Origin: Adineta ricciae
Lineage: Eukaryota; Rotifera; Eurotatoria; Adinetida; Adinetidae
Reading direction: 5' to 3'
Length of the DNA stretch: 64,000 nt
Assembly (NCBI GenBank): GCA_905250025.1
Contig: CAJNOJ010000223.1
Coordinates: forward strand, 1-64,000
Shown: in pieces, positions 32,801 to 44,485 of the stretch
Numbering within the stretch: the first letter of the stretch is position 1
Layout of the letters: every line of letters starts with the position of its first letter
Program-made: the position numbers and the translations under genes
Notes under the pieces: model-generated
Told to the model about the DNA's origin: nothing
Databases searched by the model: none
What the model saw: the letters and a program-made list of their open reading frames with translations, nothing else

Positions 32801-34335
32801 TATCCAAGGGAAATCATCATCATATTACTTGCACGAGAGAGCACTATCATATCTAGTATTCCGTCATGATTCAAATCATTGACAGCTACAGTCGTCGAAT
32901 TGTACTTAACATCGTGCGTTGCGTATGATGGAAAGCCTGCAAAATATCCTTTGAGAAGTTCAATACTTCCAGTGTCATTACTAACGACGATTGCATCCAA
33001 CCGATTATCTTTATTATAATCACATAAAACAAACGAGATGGACGAAGTAGATCCAGTTGTGTTCATCATTGCATTGGAAAAACTGCCATCGCCCAAACCC
33101 AGAAGTAAAGCAGTGTCGTTCAGTCCGATATTAACAGTAAATATATCCAATCGACCGTCACCATTGAGATCTCCGACGCCGATCGAGTATGGCGAAGAAG
33201 AATCGATCGAATACGATGTTCGCTCCAAAAAGTTTCCATGTTCATCATTTAAAAGTACATAGATCATATTCGTACCATAGTTACTAACAGCAATATCAAC
33301 AAATCCATCCGAATTGAAATCTGCAACAGCAACTGACGATGGATGAGAATTGACACCGGTTGAGATTATCAATGTTTCTTGAATCGTATTACTACTATTA
33401 AAAAACACTAAATGTATCTCGTTCGTTCCAAAATTTGCAATAATAATATCTAAGCGATTGTCATTATTTAGATCTCCTGTAGTCAATGCGTATGGAAACG
33501 AATCATATCCAGTTGAATAAGTAAATAGATTGACAAAACTTCCCTTTCTATCCCCATAGAATATACTAATACTGTTCGTTCCGTGATTAATAACAATAAT
33601 ATCAACAAATGAATCCTTATTGAAATCAACTAGATGAAGTGATAGTGGTCGTGAAATTCCTGTTGATATTTCGATTTGATCTTGAAACGATCCATTACCG
33701 AATCCATAGAAGATTCCAATAGTATGACGGTTATAATTTGCGACTGCAATATCTAAATATGAGTCATTATTGAGATTATCGACTGCAGCCATCATCGGAT
33801 TGGAATTGATGCCAGTTGAATACTCGTATTCCTTGACAAAGTTTCCATTCGAATTTCCAAAATAAACTCCGATTCGACTAACAATCGAATTGACAATGAC
33901 CATATCGATCCAAGTATCCAGATTAAAGTCCCCGATGGCAACGGATACTGGTCCATAATTATATTCAATGGGATTTGTTTCCGTTCGCACGAAATTTAAT
34001 CCGCATGTCGATACTAAAACAGAACGTCATTTCGAATTCCGATACATGGATAATCTACCTTTCGGTTTTGGTGCGTTTAAGCAAACGATGATAATTCCAA
34101 TAGCCATCATGATACAAATAGATGTAGAAGATATAAAAATACGAACAGTTCCACTTCGTGTTGCATAAACAGAACGTTTTCTGAAACATAAAATACTTAT
34201 AAAATCTTAGATCAAACAAACGAAAATGTACAATTCTTGCAGAGGTTTCAGGATATTTAATCGATTATCTTGCTTCGTTTTATAGAGAATCTTTGCTAAT
34301 GGTGCACTAGAAGATAACTTTGAATTGTCATCCAT
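29812..34335 (-). CDS. Giant FG-GAP/VCBS-repeat membrane protein (copy A)
   Basis: Exons on the minus strand: 34335-34232 (possible start), 34180-34059, 34013-29812, with introns of 51 and 45 bp, give about 1475 aa. A short cytosolic N-terminus and one membrane span (CIMMAIGIIIVCL) are followed by 28 repeats of about 48 residues. Each repeat carries a calcium-loop core of the type DLNNDGRLDIVVAN and ends in LLGYGNGSF, with many N-glycosylation sites. This is a beta-propeller array like the FG-GAP heads of integrin alpha chains, and points to an extracellular adhesion or binding role. The first ATG present in copy B (57914) is AGG here, so translation would have to start at a later Met (for example 34335). 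It is convergent with the transporter fusion gene, 33 bp between stops. Confidence 0.82.
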
Positions 34336-34390
34336 GAGAATGTCAGCAGCAGTCACGTGTTCATCCAAACCAACGTGTCGATCAACAGTA

Positions 34391-35074
34391 TCTATTTCCC
34401 TCTAAATTTAACGGACTAATAGACCTAACACAGTCGCATAATGAATAGCGTTTCATACTTGACTCATAGTGTATGGTTCGATAAATAAAGATAAATAAGA
34501 GTAGGAAGGAAAAGCAACGTTCTTTTTCGTCGGCTATGTATAGGAATAAATGTTCTGTGTGAATAATTCGACTCCACCTATGGAATGATAATAAGGTAGA
34601 TGAAAAATAAGTATACATATTGACAGATTCATTTTGTGTATTAGCTGTCGATGACACGTGCACATTTCACCTTTTTTTCATTTGAATAAGAGGCCAGAGA
34701 AAGCACAAGCAGAACAGCGATTTGGGCGTGTTTTTTTATTAATTGGAATTCAGCATGTGACTGTCTTCTGTGTTACAAGAGAACAAGATAAAGAAGAATT
34801 TCTGTCATTAAATTTCCATCACGTCTCGAGTGTGATCACTAGTCAGCAAATAACTTTCAAACGTTATGTATGCACTCATTTTTTCCCAAAACTCAAATGA
34901 TATTTTATGACATATTTCCTTTTCAATCATATCGATACGCTCTCCATCGAAATAGCGTACATCTATGTTATACATCAATATACACGGTTGTTTTTTTCCA
35001 TTTAGAGATAGAAATCATGAACATGTAAATAGTTCTGTTCTTTACAGCTGTTTGAGCAACATCGGAACTGGTGT
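34391..35074. other. Intergenic
   Basis: Probable promoter region for the FG-GAP gene; no motif could be supported. The equivalent region in copy B is shorter (57915-58556). Confidence 0.4.
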
Positions 35075-36066
35075 TTAATACAGACCACCAAAGAACGTGA
35101 ATTCACATTCCCAGACTTGATTTGTTTTCCAAGGATTGATCATAAGGAGGAGTTGATTAGTTGCCAATGGGTTGTTTGCAATATTAAATAAGATGGGAGA
35201 CAATGTGTGGTAATATGTACCGTTGTTAATCGCTGGATAGGAAAATGATTGGCCCAAGTACATGTAAATCGTTTTCGGGTCATGCCATGCATCATCGTAG
35301 ATTGTCAACTGAAAAGAGCTCAATAAATATTTATCATTGAACGTGATACAAAGATAGTCAGGTAAGAGGTAACTATGAGGATTCCAAATAGTATAAATGT
35401 CGTTGTCGAAAGCGCGCCACCATTCATCTCCGGTTGTATTTAGTTCGATGCCTAGATTAGAGAATTGTGCTTGTGAAGTTCCACCGATAACAGGTATTCG
35501 AACAACTGACATGGCTATAGAAAAAGAAAGAGTCTTTCAGCAATTTCGATAAGCTTATAACGTACGTGTATATGTCTTATTTTCTCGTGAACAAACCAGA
35601 CCCAGGTCATTGCGACATTGTCTACTACTGTTACATGGTGCCCCTGTGAAAGATTGTGATTGGCATGTTTTGTTAGTCCAATAAGTATGTACTGGACATT
35701 GACATGTATCGTTTCGGCAAACCAAATATCGATCTTGAGCACAATAATCACAGGATTGATTATATTTCGGAGTTAAATCAATGTTATCATAAAGATAATC
35801 GAGCCAACTACGGTAATATTTTATGCTGAACTAACAAAAGAACCAGCTTGAGGAGAACTTTCGTAAAGTCGACAACATGATAAGTCAAAAACAAACGTGC
35901 GACATCGTGCATCTTTATGGCATAACATTGGACATTGTACAAGTTCGATCGGATTAGTCGGAGTATGATTAACCCCAGTGTCATATACATAGATGTGTGA
36001 CATAAAATCAGTCGATATGATGTTCATATTTAGTAGAAACAAAACGCAGCTGCAATACGTTATCAT
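35075..36066 (-). pseudogene. PAN/EB/discoidin-like secreted protein, broken copy A
   Basis: The order of domains equals copy B (58557-59598): signal peptide (MITYCSCVLFLLN), PAN-like Cys-rich domain, Cys-rich EB-like module, and a C-terminal discoidin (F5/8 type C-like) domain starting at MSVVRIPVIGG. Compared with copy B, a Ser codon has become TAA shortly after GSFVSS (about 35822-35824), two bases are inserted near 35790, and nine codons are missing in each of the first and last domains. The middle Cys-rich module is therefore out of frame. The last exon remains open, so decay appears recent. Confidence 0.75.
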
Positions 36067-36267
36067 TACACCGCGAGATGATCGAACGCACTAAAAAATC
36101 TTTGTTCGTAATGAAAATATCCACATATCGTCGCGATATCCTCCTTTCTATAGAGTAACAGCGGAAAGAATCAAATCATAAGTGTATTCAAGACGTTAAA
36201 ACAATTTTCTGTAGAGAGTCTGCTTGAATGTCGATCTTTACTAAAGTATCATTAAACAAAGAAACCG

Positions 36268-36534
36268 TTAGCGTGACAACTCTAAATCATTAACATTATT
36301 CGCGCTGAGTAACACCAAAGAGAAATAAAAAGTTTCGAACGCCGGTATTAATGCCGCTGACAACAGACCAGCAGGTACTACTTCCGACAACAAGACTGTT
36401 AAACCGAGCTGATGAAGTGTTTGCATGTTCGACTTTTCACCCGAACTAACATCAAGAGCAGGACTGAAATCAATACATATTAACGATGCACTGACACTGA
36501 TTGAACCGTTGCAGTTATCCTTAAAACACACCAT
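36268..36534 (-). pseudogene. Remnant of a secreted-type gene of unknown family (copy A, truncated)
   Basis: An open frame with SSGEKSNMQ and LLSEVVPAGLLSA matches the 5' part of the longer remnant at 60400-60945 in copy B. About 0.8-0.9 kb present in copy B between 59950 and 60755 is absent here at about 36330, removing the downstream coding-like part. No family recognised. Confidence 0.4.
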
Positions 36535-37414
36535 CTAAGTATTGTCGCCAATAACGCCTCTTGAGGATATACTTGAACTATCGCAGAAGCAGTCAGGATA
36601 ACTTCGACGCCATATGGTCAACGATGACGTTCTTGGATATTATCGGATGGACGTCTATAGAATCTCGAGATTGTTAGGAAGAAGAAAGAAAATTTTCTAT
36701 TAGCTCACCAGACGATTGATCCGCCACGGAAATATGTTGTATCGATGATCAATACTTATAGATAAAGGACTGATGAGAAAGCTGGTGAACATCATTTCTG
36801 AACGTTATTTCACGTATGAAACAGTAGAGTGTTATAACAAGCCTTTATATGGAAGATTTGCAAGTGAGAAGACATCGAAAGTATTAAACAGTATCTAGAG
36901 TAAATATTATTGTTTAACTGTAGAATGCATTTGTCTGTTGAAAAAAAAATCGAAGGTCTGATTTCACCTATGCAATTCGCTCTTTGTTTGCAACTATTTT
37001 GTGCATTGAATTTTGACTGAGAAATACACCCACTGTTCGCTATTTGTTATTTTAAAAACTATCGAATAGCATATACTTCTCAATCCACACATTGAACTTG
37101 TAGAACAAGAAAAAAAACGAGTGTCAAATTGATCAGTTGCTGTGGTCCTACAGGACCGAAAGTGATGCTTCAGTCTCAAAACTTTTGAAATGTGTTAGCA
37201 ACCGATCGCGGCTCGTCTTTTATGTTTCTCATCAAAAATATATTTCAGTTGTGTCGAGTTGCAGGTTGTGCAATCCTTCACTCCTCCTTTTCTCTGTTAC
37301 ACAATTTATTTTGAGGATGGTGCAATTCGATTCATTCGTGGGTCACTCTAAGAGACTCGAAATGGTTTATTATTGAGAGAGATTTTTCAGAGAAAGAAAT
37401 AAATGGGAATCTGT
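36535..37414. other. Intergenic
   Basis: Further coding-like fragments of the same remnant may reach about 36660 (compare copy B). Otherwise nothing supported. Confidence 0.35.
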
Positions 37415-38646
37415 TCACAATGGCTTCAAAACATTGGTGACATATCCACCTTGAACATTGCCTGGTGGGTAGTAGTTTGCAACAGTGTAGAGAGTAGCGT
37501 TGTCACTTGTTAATGCTCTACCGATACCAAGACGTTGTGTACCTATCCAAACTACTTGTGTAAAGTGTCCTGTGTATTCACCAAAACCCGGATTGGAAAA
37601 GTCATAACCTTTGATTTCGTTGTACCAACTTGTAGATGGATCTGAGCCTATTGATATATAGAAGTAAATTCAATTGAGGCAACTAGAAAACGGTGTTGAT
37701 CACTTACCTTTTGCATACATTGGCTGGCTTAACCCTGTGATTTCGTAAATATTCTCTCCAATAGCGTTTCCGTTCAATGTATTGCCACTATGTTCGAATA
37801 CTCGTGTTTGAGCTAATTTCTCGGCGTATTTTTGTGCGATATCATTCAAGTCAGAATCTAACACTAAGTTTGGTGCACCATGCGCACTTCGGAAGGAATT
37901 ATGCGTGTCTAATGCTTGTTGTCTGTATGTATCGAGAGTAATTGCTGGATATGGACTTTGTTTTTCTGGAAAATCACGAATCGTTAAATCGATCGGTTTA
38001 TCAAAATGACTTACTAATGCAAGAGCCGCCCATATATTGTGAGTCAGAGATCTTTCCATAGACCGTAGTTTGAGGCCAACAGGATTTCGATTGGCTTGAA
38101 TACGACCATCCCATGCACGTGGAGTCGGCATCACATAATTTCATGCAATCCCCGATCGTAGCAACATTGGTTATTGCTGAACCACTATTACCGAGATAAT
38201 ACATGTTCGGCAGATTTTCTGTGCAGGTCACCTTTGCATCGGATCCTATGAAAACAAATTTCAACACTGAATGCATCTATATTCTGGATTTTTACCAATG
38301 CAATATCCACCAACATATGATGAATCATCATACAGTATGCCGATTGATGTTTGAAGCCAACAACTACTAGAGGAACCTTGATATTGATATCCATAACAAG
38401 CCTTATCATTCTCGCATAAGGCTTGACAATCACTAGATGACTTGATATTGTCATTTCGTGAACCAGTGCTACCATCAAAATATTGACCTGTTTTTATTAC
38501 CGAACATTTCTTTGTTGGAGCCGTTGACACTACAAAATTACAAATCATAATGAAGAATCAATCGAGTATGTGTGCAAACCGTAAGTAAGGATGTTGATTC
38601 CCAACAACACAATCAGAACTTCGAAAATGCTATTTGTTTTTGCCAT
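37415..38646 (-). CDS. Secreted PAN-PAN-CAP domain protein (copy A, intact)
   Basis: Five exons (38646-38580, 38529-38296, 38245-38015, 37965-37708, 37647-37415) with GT-AG introns of 49-60 bp give 340 aa. A signal peptide (residues 1-22) is followed by two PAN/apple-like modules of about 70 residues with matching cysteines (for example CYGYQYQGSSSSCWLQ and CMGWSYSSQSKSCWPQ), then a CAP/SCP domain. CAP marks are HNSFRSAHGAP, FEHSG, GENIYE, GHFTQVVW and YYPPGNVQGGY, including the His and Glu residues of the CAP cavity. CAP proteins are secreted and bind sterols, lipids or ions; PAN modules bind protein or carbohydrate. Two PAN modules before a CAP domain is not an arrangement I recall as common. 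Confidence 0.85.
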
Positions 38647-40631
38647 TGCTGAAAGCCACTTGCAATCACAGATTGAAAAAGTAATATACGAAGACACGAG
38701 TATTTAAAGCTGTTTGTCAGTGTATGAAAACAAAGGTCGTAGCGCTTGAGTGAAAGTACAATACACTTTGTAACATCTGCACTGACAAAAGCGTTAGTCT
38801 GCAGTTGGCTTGTCTGTGTAGAAACATTCCGTGATTGTAACAGTCGATTAGCTTCCTAGTTTAGCACAGTCAACATACTTTTTTCTTTCTATTTGTGTGC
38901 ACCATATGTGCAGTCACATTCACCACCCTCAAGTTCGATGAACCCTCACGAATGAAAAAGTACGATTTTCAGTAAATAAGTCGTTTTCTTTGTATAACAT
39001 CGAGTGGTGGCGTAAAAAGTTACGAGTCTAAGAAAATGCATTCGCCAGCTGATGTAATTCATACTACTGTTGTATACACCCACGTAATTGTAGTAGGATG
39101 GAACTTCTTTGCAAGTAAAATCAATTGCAAAATAAAAATATCGTTTGCTACATATTATTGCAATAAAACTTTAAAAGTATACGATTCCATGGCACATTAA
39201 TTTAGTAGTACTTCATCATTTCGCTGATGGCGTCAATATAACTTGCGTATTTAAGTTTAATAAAGATAACATCTTGCTTTTTTACTAATACGCCAAATGA
39301 AATTCACATGATTACCGCTTTTTTTTCACCTTCCACTTAATGAAAAATTACAAATAGTAGCGAGAAGGTTACTCACGAACTATACTATACCTCAGGATTT
39401 AGTATGAAATCTGTCACGTTTGCTTGTGTTGTGTGGCAGGAACTAAAACGTTAGTCTGTAAAAAAAATGTGTCCGGGAAAGGTGACTTAAGTCCACTAGA
39501 AAATCCTTATCAAAGATTAAATAATCGGAGCAGTTCAAGACGCTACGTAAGCATCAAGTGATACAATGGTTTTTTTAATATCACAGATTTTTCTCAGAAC
39601 AAAGATGAAAATAACTTCTTCTTTTCTCTCTAATTCAGTCTATTAGTATAAAAAACTTGTACGATTGAATGTACCCATGCAAATTTAACTGATTAATTAC
39701 GTTTCATAGTATAGTGACTTTCTAAAATGGAGGATTTGGAACAAAAAACACATCTGAAGTTACTTTCTCGGTGCAATTTCATGTTACAGACATCCCTCGA
39801 AACGACTGAAGTTGCAAATGAAAGACGTAGTTCTTTCTTTCATATTCCGCTTTTCATCAAAGACGCTTATTATACCACGTATTGATAAGTCGTTTGGAGC
39901 GTTAATTATTAGAATATTTTCGACAGTTTGAACTGGTTGATCTCTGTTGAAAAAGGAACACTGACGTAAGTCTGCTCATTTCAACCCACGTTTTTCATCA
40001 ATCATATAACGTCATCGTCCTTCAATAATCTTTTATATATATTATGCACGAATATAGTTCATTGTACTTCACTCGACAATAGATTCTTCTCACTAGTTAA
40101 CAAAGTGCATATCTGCTTTCCTCAAAGCCGACCATGACATATATTTTACGTGAAAATAAGATCGATTTTTGGCTTTCCGTATGTGAAAAATCTCTCATAA
40201 TAGGGACCGTCTCTACTGTTATTCTTTTATGAGAGTGTATTTGATCGTAACAATATAGAAATCCGTCAGAGTTGAAAGCGCGCATATAATCTTAGAGATT
40301 GAAATCTTTATCGCACGTCAAATGTCTGAGTAAAACTACAGCAGAGACACTGTCGCATATACTCAATGAAGTGCGATAAGCGTTTATTTCTTCTATCTTC
40401 TCAGATAAGGTATTCAAAACGTAGACACAACGTTCACTTTGTTTTATTTAGTTCTTATATTATCCTCTTCAACAACGTCTGACAGTGATGTCATGGCAAA
40501 TCATCGCATGACTGGCAACAAATATATTTCATAATTGACATCCTTCAGCAGATCTCAAAGCAAGAGCATAAAAAAAAGAGCAAAACAGAAATCCCCATCG
40601 CGGTGACTTTTTCCACTCACATCGGCGTACA
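38647..40631. other. Intergenic
   Basis: Two kilobases without a supported gene. The part up to 39556 is closely matched by copy B (63091-64000), so non-coding sequence is conserved about as well as the flanks. No RNA gene seen. Confidence 0.4.
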
Positions 40632-41621
40632 ATGACGTCAACGGCAATTCAAGCATTCGCTTTTCAATATTCGTTGTATTCAAATTTCATCATAAGTATT
40701 GCCGGAATTATAAGCAATGTTATCAATCTATTGGTTTTTGTTAAGTTGAAACCATTTCGCGAGAATCGATGTGGGTTTTATTTAATAGTTGAATCTGTAT
40801 CTGATTTAGTCGATGTTACGTTCATCTTAATAATCACAATCGTTTCCCTTGTATACGGTGATGAATCTCTTAACTATTCGCTCTTTTGGTGCCGAATACG
40901 ATACATTACCTTCCAAACAGGAACATTAACAACATTTTCTATGATATGTTTTGCTGCTATAGATCAATATTGTTCGACAAATTATCGGCTGAGCTTGAGG
41001 CAATTCTGCAATTTGAACTTAGCTCGATATCTCGTCTTGACGAGTGTATGTCTTTGGTTTGTTCATAGTCTCATATTCGGTCTTTTTGCAGACGTTAATC
41101 CGACAGTAGGGTGTTATATATCAAATTCTGAATGGATAAGATATGGAACATACTTTTTCTATCCAATCCTTTATGGCTTTCTACCGATTGCATTGGCGTC
41201 ATTGTTTAGCCTATTGGCTTACCGAAACGTTCGTCGTATTATTCGTCGACAAACTCCGATTGAACGTCGGCGATTCGATCGTCAGATAACTGCGATGGTT
41301 TTGATCCGTGTTGGATGGTTTGTGGCAGTTTCGATCCCTTATACAAGCTATCGAGTGTATTCGATAAACATCAGCACGAAACAGGTCGATGCACTCCGAT
41401 CTGCAATCGAACGATTGATTCAAGTAATTTTCTATTCGATTATTAATACGAACTACGCGGTAATTTGTTTCTTATTGATTTTGTTCAACCGAATGAAAAG
41501 AATTTGTTTTGTAGCTGAATTTTTATATTTTTCTGATCTCGTCATCACGGTATCGTCGGCAAGTGAAATATATTTTCAAGAAAAAATATTGGCGACCAAT
41601 CAAATATGTCTGCTGTTCTAA
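40632..41621 (+). CDS. Class A-like GPCR
   Basis: A 329-aa frame with seven predicted spans. TM1 is IISIAGIISNVINLLVFVKL (with the GN-like SN), the TM2 region is YLIVESVSDLVDVTFILI, TM3 ends in AIDQYCSTN (DQY in place of DRY), and TM7 has NTNYAVICFLLIL near the usual NPxxY site. A basic third intracellular loop (RNVRRIIRRQTPIERRRF) fits G-protein coupling. Conserved Cys residues of TM3 (FWCRI) and extracellular loop 2 (TVGCYI) are present. The C-terminal 55 residues look atypical and may reflect an unrecognised intron near 41460. The ligand is unknown; FMRFamide-receptor-like families are the nearest general match. Confidence 0.72.
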   Translation: MTSTAIQAFAFQYSLYSNFIISIAGIISNVINLLVFVKLKPFRENRCGFYLIVESVSDLVDVTFILIITIVSLVYGDESLNYSLFWCRIRYITFQTGTLTTFSMICFAAIDQYCSTNYRLSLRQFCNLNLARYLVLTSVCLWFVHSLIFGLFADVNPTVGCYISNSEWIRYGTYFFYPILYGFLPIALASLFSLLAYRNVRRIIRRQTPIERRRFDRQITAMVLIRVGWFVAVSIPYTSYRVYSINISTKQVDALRSAIERLIQVIFYSIINTNYAVICFLLILFNRMKRICFVAEFLYFSDLVITVSSASEIYFQEKILATNQICLLF

Positions 41622-41985
41622 TGATAATCAAGTTCGTCCGGAAAACATAATGACATCGGATGCAAATATTGATCTTGATTGAGGAATTTCTTATTTTCGA
41701 TGGTTAAACCGAGAAAATAAATATTCCACTCAAGTGTTGACCTATTTCTACGGTTTAATATCGAATGATACTGTCATGCATGACATCAGTTACTCTTTTC
41801 TATTCATGAAAAACCTGACTTTGCAAATGGTTAACAGTAGATTGTTTTTTATTCGACTCTCGGCGATTAGGAGAAAGCCTGTCAGGTTTGAAAATATCTA
41901 TGATTAAACATTTATTGGCATATTACGAATGTATATAAACATCCGCTAGAGAAGAATACAATTTTTTACTGTAGTCATGTCATAA

Positions 41986-42975
41986 TTACGGCATGACGCG
42001 CGTATTAGTATACGTGGTCGTTCCAGGCTCCACCCGTCCACGTTTTAACTGTGGTAAAATACATTGTATCTTGCTGAATAGATGCTTTCTTACTTCATCC
42101 GTGTATGTCAGATTCACTAACATCCATATAGCGTATCCAAATGAAAGAAAGATGAAACTAACTCGTTGTGCGTAGGGTAAGCGCTCGGCATTTGAGAAAA
42201 TTTGAGTACGAAGAAAGAAGAGTATATATGGACAACTCATACAGCCGGTGACCATAGCGATAATCAGAAGTCGACGAACGAATCGAACTTCACGACGTTG
42301 TCGACGTTCATCCGCTATTCGAGTTTGTACATTGACTGAAAAAGGGCGATGTTTCGCGAAATATACAATTCGGGCATAAATCGAGAGAATAAAAGCCACT
42401 GGGCCGAAATAAATGAAAAACGACAGGTATAAGAAAATAACCAGGTCGTTCAGTGACGCCTAAAGTCAAAATCGAAACGAATAGTTTGATTTCTTCATTG
42501 ATATTTTCTACCATACCTGACAGATACGACTACCTGCCTGATAAACAATTCTACCTAGTACCAGAGAGGGAATTGCAAACGTGATCGAAACCAACCATTG
42601 AACAATCGTGATAGAAGCAATTATTGGCTTTGATTGCAGAGAGCGTTGTGCTGAGAACACAACAACAAACAGACTTCGAAGTGCTTGAACACATAACGTA
42701 TGATATAGAAGACCAGTTGCCGCATGAAGAAGAAAGCCGCGAAATGAACAGAATTGGTCGTTGCCATCAGATATGATTTGGTAGATTGCTTGACATCCGC
42801 TAGTGACATTGATGATAAAACCAGCAATAGCGGAGTTGAAGGCGAGCATGATGGTGACTGTTTGAAGTGAACGGTTAGTAACAACAATGATAATGAAAGT
42901 CAGCGAACAAATCAAACCAAAGAGACTGCAAGAAACCATAACCAACGATGATAAGAGATCGAGAGCGCTGTCCAT
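41986..42975 (-). CDS. Class A-like GPCR
   Basis: Two exons (42975-42517 and 42459-41986; 57-bp GT-AG intron joining SRICQ to ASLNDLVIF) give 310 aa. TM1 is FGLICSLTFIIIVV, followed by TM2 with IMLAFNSAIAGFIIN; the TM3 Cys is in QFCSFRG and ECL2 Cys in SRIC. TM3 ends QALRSLFVVVF, without DRY. The third loop is long and basic (DERRQRREVRFVRRLL), TM6 is IIAMVTGCMSCPYILFF. The start MDSALD at 42975 is favoured because the upstream in-frame extension to 43155 is Ser/Lys-rich and not needed. It is convergent with the previous receptor gene; ligand unknown. Confidence 0.72.
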
Positions 42976-44485
42976 ATTAACGCGAGGAAATTCGTTCGTA
43001 TAAAATTGACAAGAGATTCTAAATATATACAAAACAGTTTTTAAAATGTTCGAAAAGTACAAGGAAATGGTATTTGTCTTTACTATCCGAGTATCTGATT
43101 CCTTATGACACGAGAAAGTGAAAAGAAGTACATCGACTGAATCGAAGACCATCACATTTAAAAACCGAGCAGAAAACTATCAAATGTTTCTCACAAAAAT
43201 ATGTCATTTGCAAAAGGGTCGGTTTGGATGGATAAATCTTGTTTAAAGAGCGGCTTGTCCAAACGTAACGTTGTGACATTTTGACAAAGTATTTTTCGAT
43301 TTTCTCGAAGACTATAAAAGTTACGGATCTCGTTCAAACGCTCATAGATGCAGCTCGTTAAACTCTATCAATCATAAAAAAATCAAAGATTTCGCTTGAG
43401 CTCTTGTATTTCTGCGATCATTTTAGTGTCGCGTAACAGCGTGACATAAAAGGACCCTGACCTTGCACNGAGCTACAATCACAACTTTTCGGATATGTCT
43501 GTATATTTCTAATGGTAATTCGAATATCTTCAAAATCAGACTTTTAAACTAAGCATAAGCCTATTTTACGTTCAATGAAATATAGAAACTTTTCCCAAAG
43601 CTAAGTGTCCGATAGTAAACCTTATCCTTGTCATAGAGTTATTTAATGCATGGGTATGTTGAATATTGTAAGCTGAAACTTCAGTGAGGCGTACATAAGT
43701 GTATAGGAAAAACCGTGAACATATGTATTTTTTGAATTTATCATACTCTAGGACTTCTCCAAAGTCAAATATGTTGCCACTTATTTCGGATCATACCGTC
43801 GTTGAGTATCCGCGAAAGTGTTCCTCTTTCTCAAATGAATCTCATGAGTATTGTATATCGACTATAGACGAACGGAGTGCATGAAAATCTTAACGGGGGT
43901 AAGCAAGATGCGCATAATCTGTAAATGAGATTTTGTTAGAATGCAGAAGATTTATTTGTCATGATGTTCATAACCCACGAATAAGCAGATTGTGGGGTTG
44001 ACTAATAGTAGTTGCAGAACAAAATTGTCCATGTATTTCTTTTTCTCTATTCTACTATGACTTTCTAATATTCGCTGCTCTATCGTCATCACATCAGATA
44101 AATAATGTATAGTTCACCCAAACTAAACTGGATAGAGCTAGCACTGTTTCGTTCTGGCTTGTTGTTTAGTAGTCCAAAATAACGTGCAAATACTTATTCG
44201 AAAAAAACACCATTCGATTCGTTCTAAATATCAATCTAATCAAACCGTGGATTTTTAAAACCAATTAAGGAGTCTTATCGCTTTATTTTGATGCGCAAGA
44301 CAGACAAAAAAAATGTGTTCGCATCCGTAGGCGACTATTTACAAGAGATTCCGAAAATCTTCTTAATTCATGATGAAATTGTCAATAGGTCTGGCGATAG
44401 GTTTTAGAATTTCTCTTGTACTTCGAACATTTATATGAGAGTATAGTTAGAATCATTCTTAATTCGACGATTAACACGACTTTGA
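42976..44485. other. Intergenic, ends at the duplication boundary
   Basis: No gene supported. One ambiguous base lies at 43469. The sequence does not match the region upstream of copy A, so the left edge of the duplication at 44486 is sharp. Confidence 0.45.

Larger units (their letters stand above)
16686..39556. repeat. Large direct segmental duplication, copy A
   Basis: From 16686 the sequence matches 44486 onward in the same orientation, gene for gene. The offset is about 27,800 at the left, 23,310 after the cluster deletion, 23,513 through the FG-GAP gene and 24,444 at the right. Changes of offset mark the indels: loss of about 4.5 kb net in copy B around the CDPS cluster and loss of about 0.9 kb in copy A near 36330. 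The copies differ by scattered substitutions (a few per cent by eye). The right boundary is not seen because copy B runs off the window at 64000 (equivalent to 39556). Confidence 0.93.

Noticed and set aside
31881..33262. Plus-strand frames inside the FG-GAP genes (also 55591-56775 in copy B)
   Set aside because: Low-complexity shadows caused by the repeated codon pattern of the minus-strand gene.
42976..43155. N-terminal extension of the minus-strand GPCR
   Set aside because: The extension is Ser/Lys-rich with a stray hydrophobic patch; MDSALD at 42975 directly precedes TM1 as expected.
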